From Candidatus Poseidoniaceae archaeon (GTDB lineage Archaea; Thermoplasmatota; Poseidoniia; Poseidoniales; Poseidoniaceae), in contig JAQXFJ010000244.1 of NCBI GenBank assembly GCA_029250385.1, positions 1 through 5,128 of the forward strand: a DNA stretch of 5,128 nt. Reading direction: 5' to 3'. Below the pieces are notes generated by a model, which saw only the letters and a list, made by a program, of their open reading frames with translations, ran no database searches and was not told where the DNA came from. Each line of letters opens with the position of its first letter. Position 1 is the first letter of the stretch. The translations under genes and the position numbers were made by a program. Positions 4,899-5,128 of the stretch are shown here, one piece after another.

Positions 4899-5128
4899 AT
4901 GAGTAAGATGGCTGATGAGAATGGAACTCCCTACCGGTCATACAATCGTACATGGTCTGAGATTGAACAGATGCTTGAAGATGCTGAAGGTCGATTAGTT
5001 CAGTGGAAGCAATGGTATGATCAGTGCCGTAAGAACGGTGATTTAGACGGCATGAAGGAAGCAGCGAGAACTCACAAGGCGTTACAAGGTGTAGTTAAGA
5101 CTTTGAAATGGACATTAGGTGAAGAAGG
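4899..5128 (+). CDS. Small uncharacterised helical protein (3' partial)
   Basis: The frame is open from just after a TAA at 4857-4859 to the end of the window, giving 76 complete codons from ATG 4899. The product begins MSKMADENGTPYRSYNRTW and continues as a charged, probably two-helix protein (EIEQMLEDAEGRLVQWKQWY, then DLDGMKEAARTHKALQGVVK). It has no signal peptide, membrane segment or cysteine cluster; one Cys occurs in DQCRKNGD. ATG 4899 is preferred because the TATA-like box is 27 nt upstream. ATG 4908 is an alternative and would remove three residues. Evidence that it is coding comes from the uninterrupted frame, the amphipathic pattern, and a codon composition visibly less AT-rich than the gene before it. 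I recognise no family. Since the visible part already looks like a helical hairpin, the whole protein may be only slightly longer. Confidence 0.7.
   Translation, partial: MSKMADENGTPYRSYNRTWSEIEQMLEDAEGRLVQWKQWYDQCRKNGDLDGMKEAARTHKALQGVVKTLKWTLGEE

Overview
The window is AT-rich, compact and probably archaeal. I would place it tentatively among the marine planktonic Euryarchaeota (Marine Group II / Poseidoniales-like). The reasons are an archaeal-type COG1340 coiled-coil protein, a DtxR/FeoA-type metal regulator, a GDP-mannose-pyrophosphorylase-like nucleotidyltransferase, and start regions in which TATA-like boxes lie about 26-29 nt upstream of start codons, as expected for leaderless archaeal transcripts. 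The placement is an inference; no rRNA or marker gene is present. All six genes are on the + strand, no gap without a gene exceeds 60 bases, and no mobile element, CRISPR array, tRNA or rRNA was seen.

Layout. Bases 1-403 are the 3' end of a gene that enters from the left: the end of a membrane helix, then a soluble tail with two near-identical CxxC-x15-CxxC zinc ribbons separated by a glutamate-rich linker. After 25 nt comes a full-length DtxR-family metal-dependent repressor (429-1088) with both metal sites conserved. Next is a 533-residue membrane protein of unknown function (1140-2741). It is followed by a 332-residue COG1340 coiled-coil protein (2793-3791), then, only 8 nt later, a sugar-nucleotide pyrophosphorylase (3800-4855). 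A small helical protein of unknown function starts at 4899 and runs off the right edge.

How they may work together. The membrane zinc-ribbon protein and the DtxR regulator could form a metal-related pair, although the regulator has its own TATA-like box. The coiled-coil gene and the nucleotidyltransferase look like a translationally coupled pair. The most unusual signal is non-coding. The membrane-protein gene and the coiled-coil gene are preceded by clearly similar leaders: a TATA-like TTTNNAAT, then TGGTG, a short spacer, CGACCA, and the ATG, with 24 of 32 columns identical. The leaders contain a TGGT-N10/11-ACCA dyad that ends exactly 3 nt before each ATG. This suggests a shared operator or RNA element that co-regulates two otherwise unrelated proteins.
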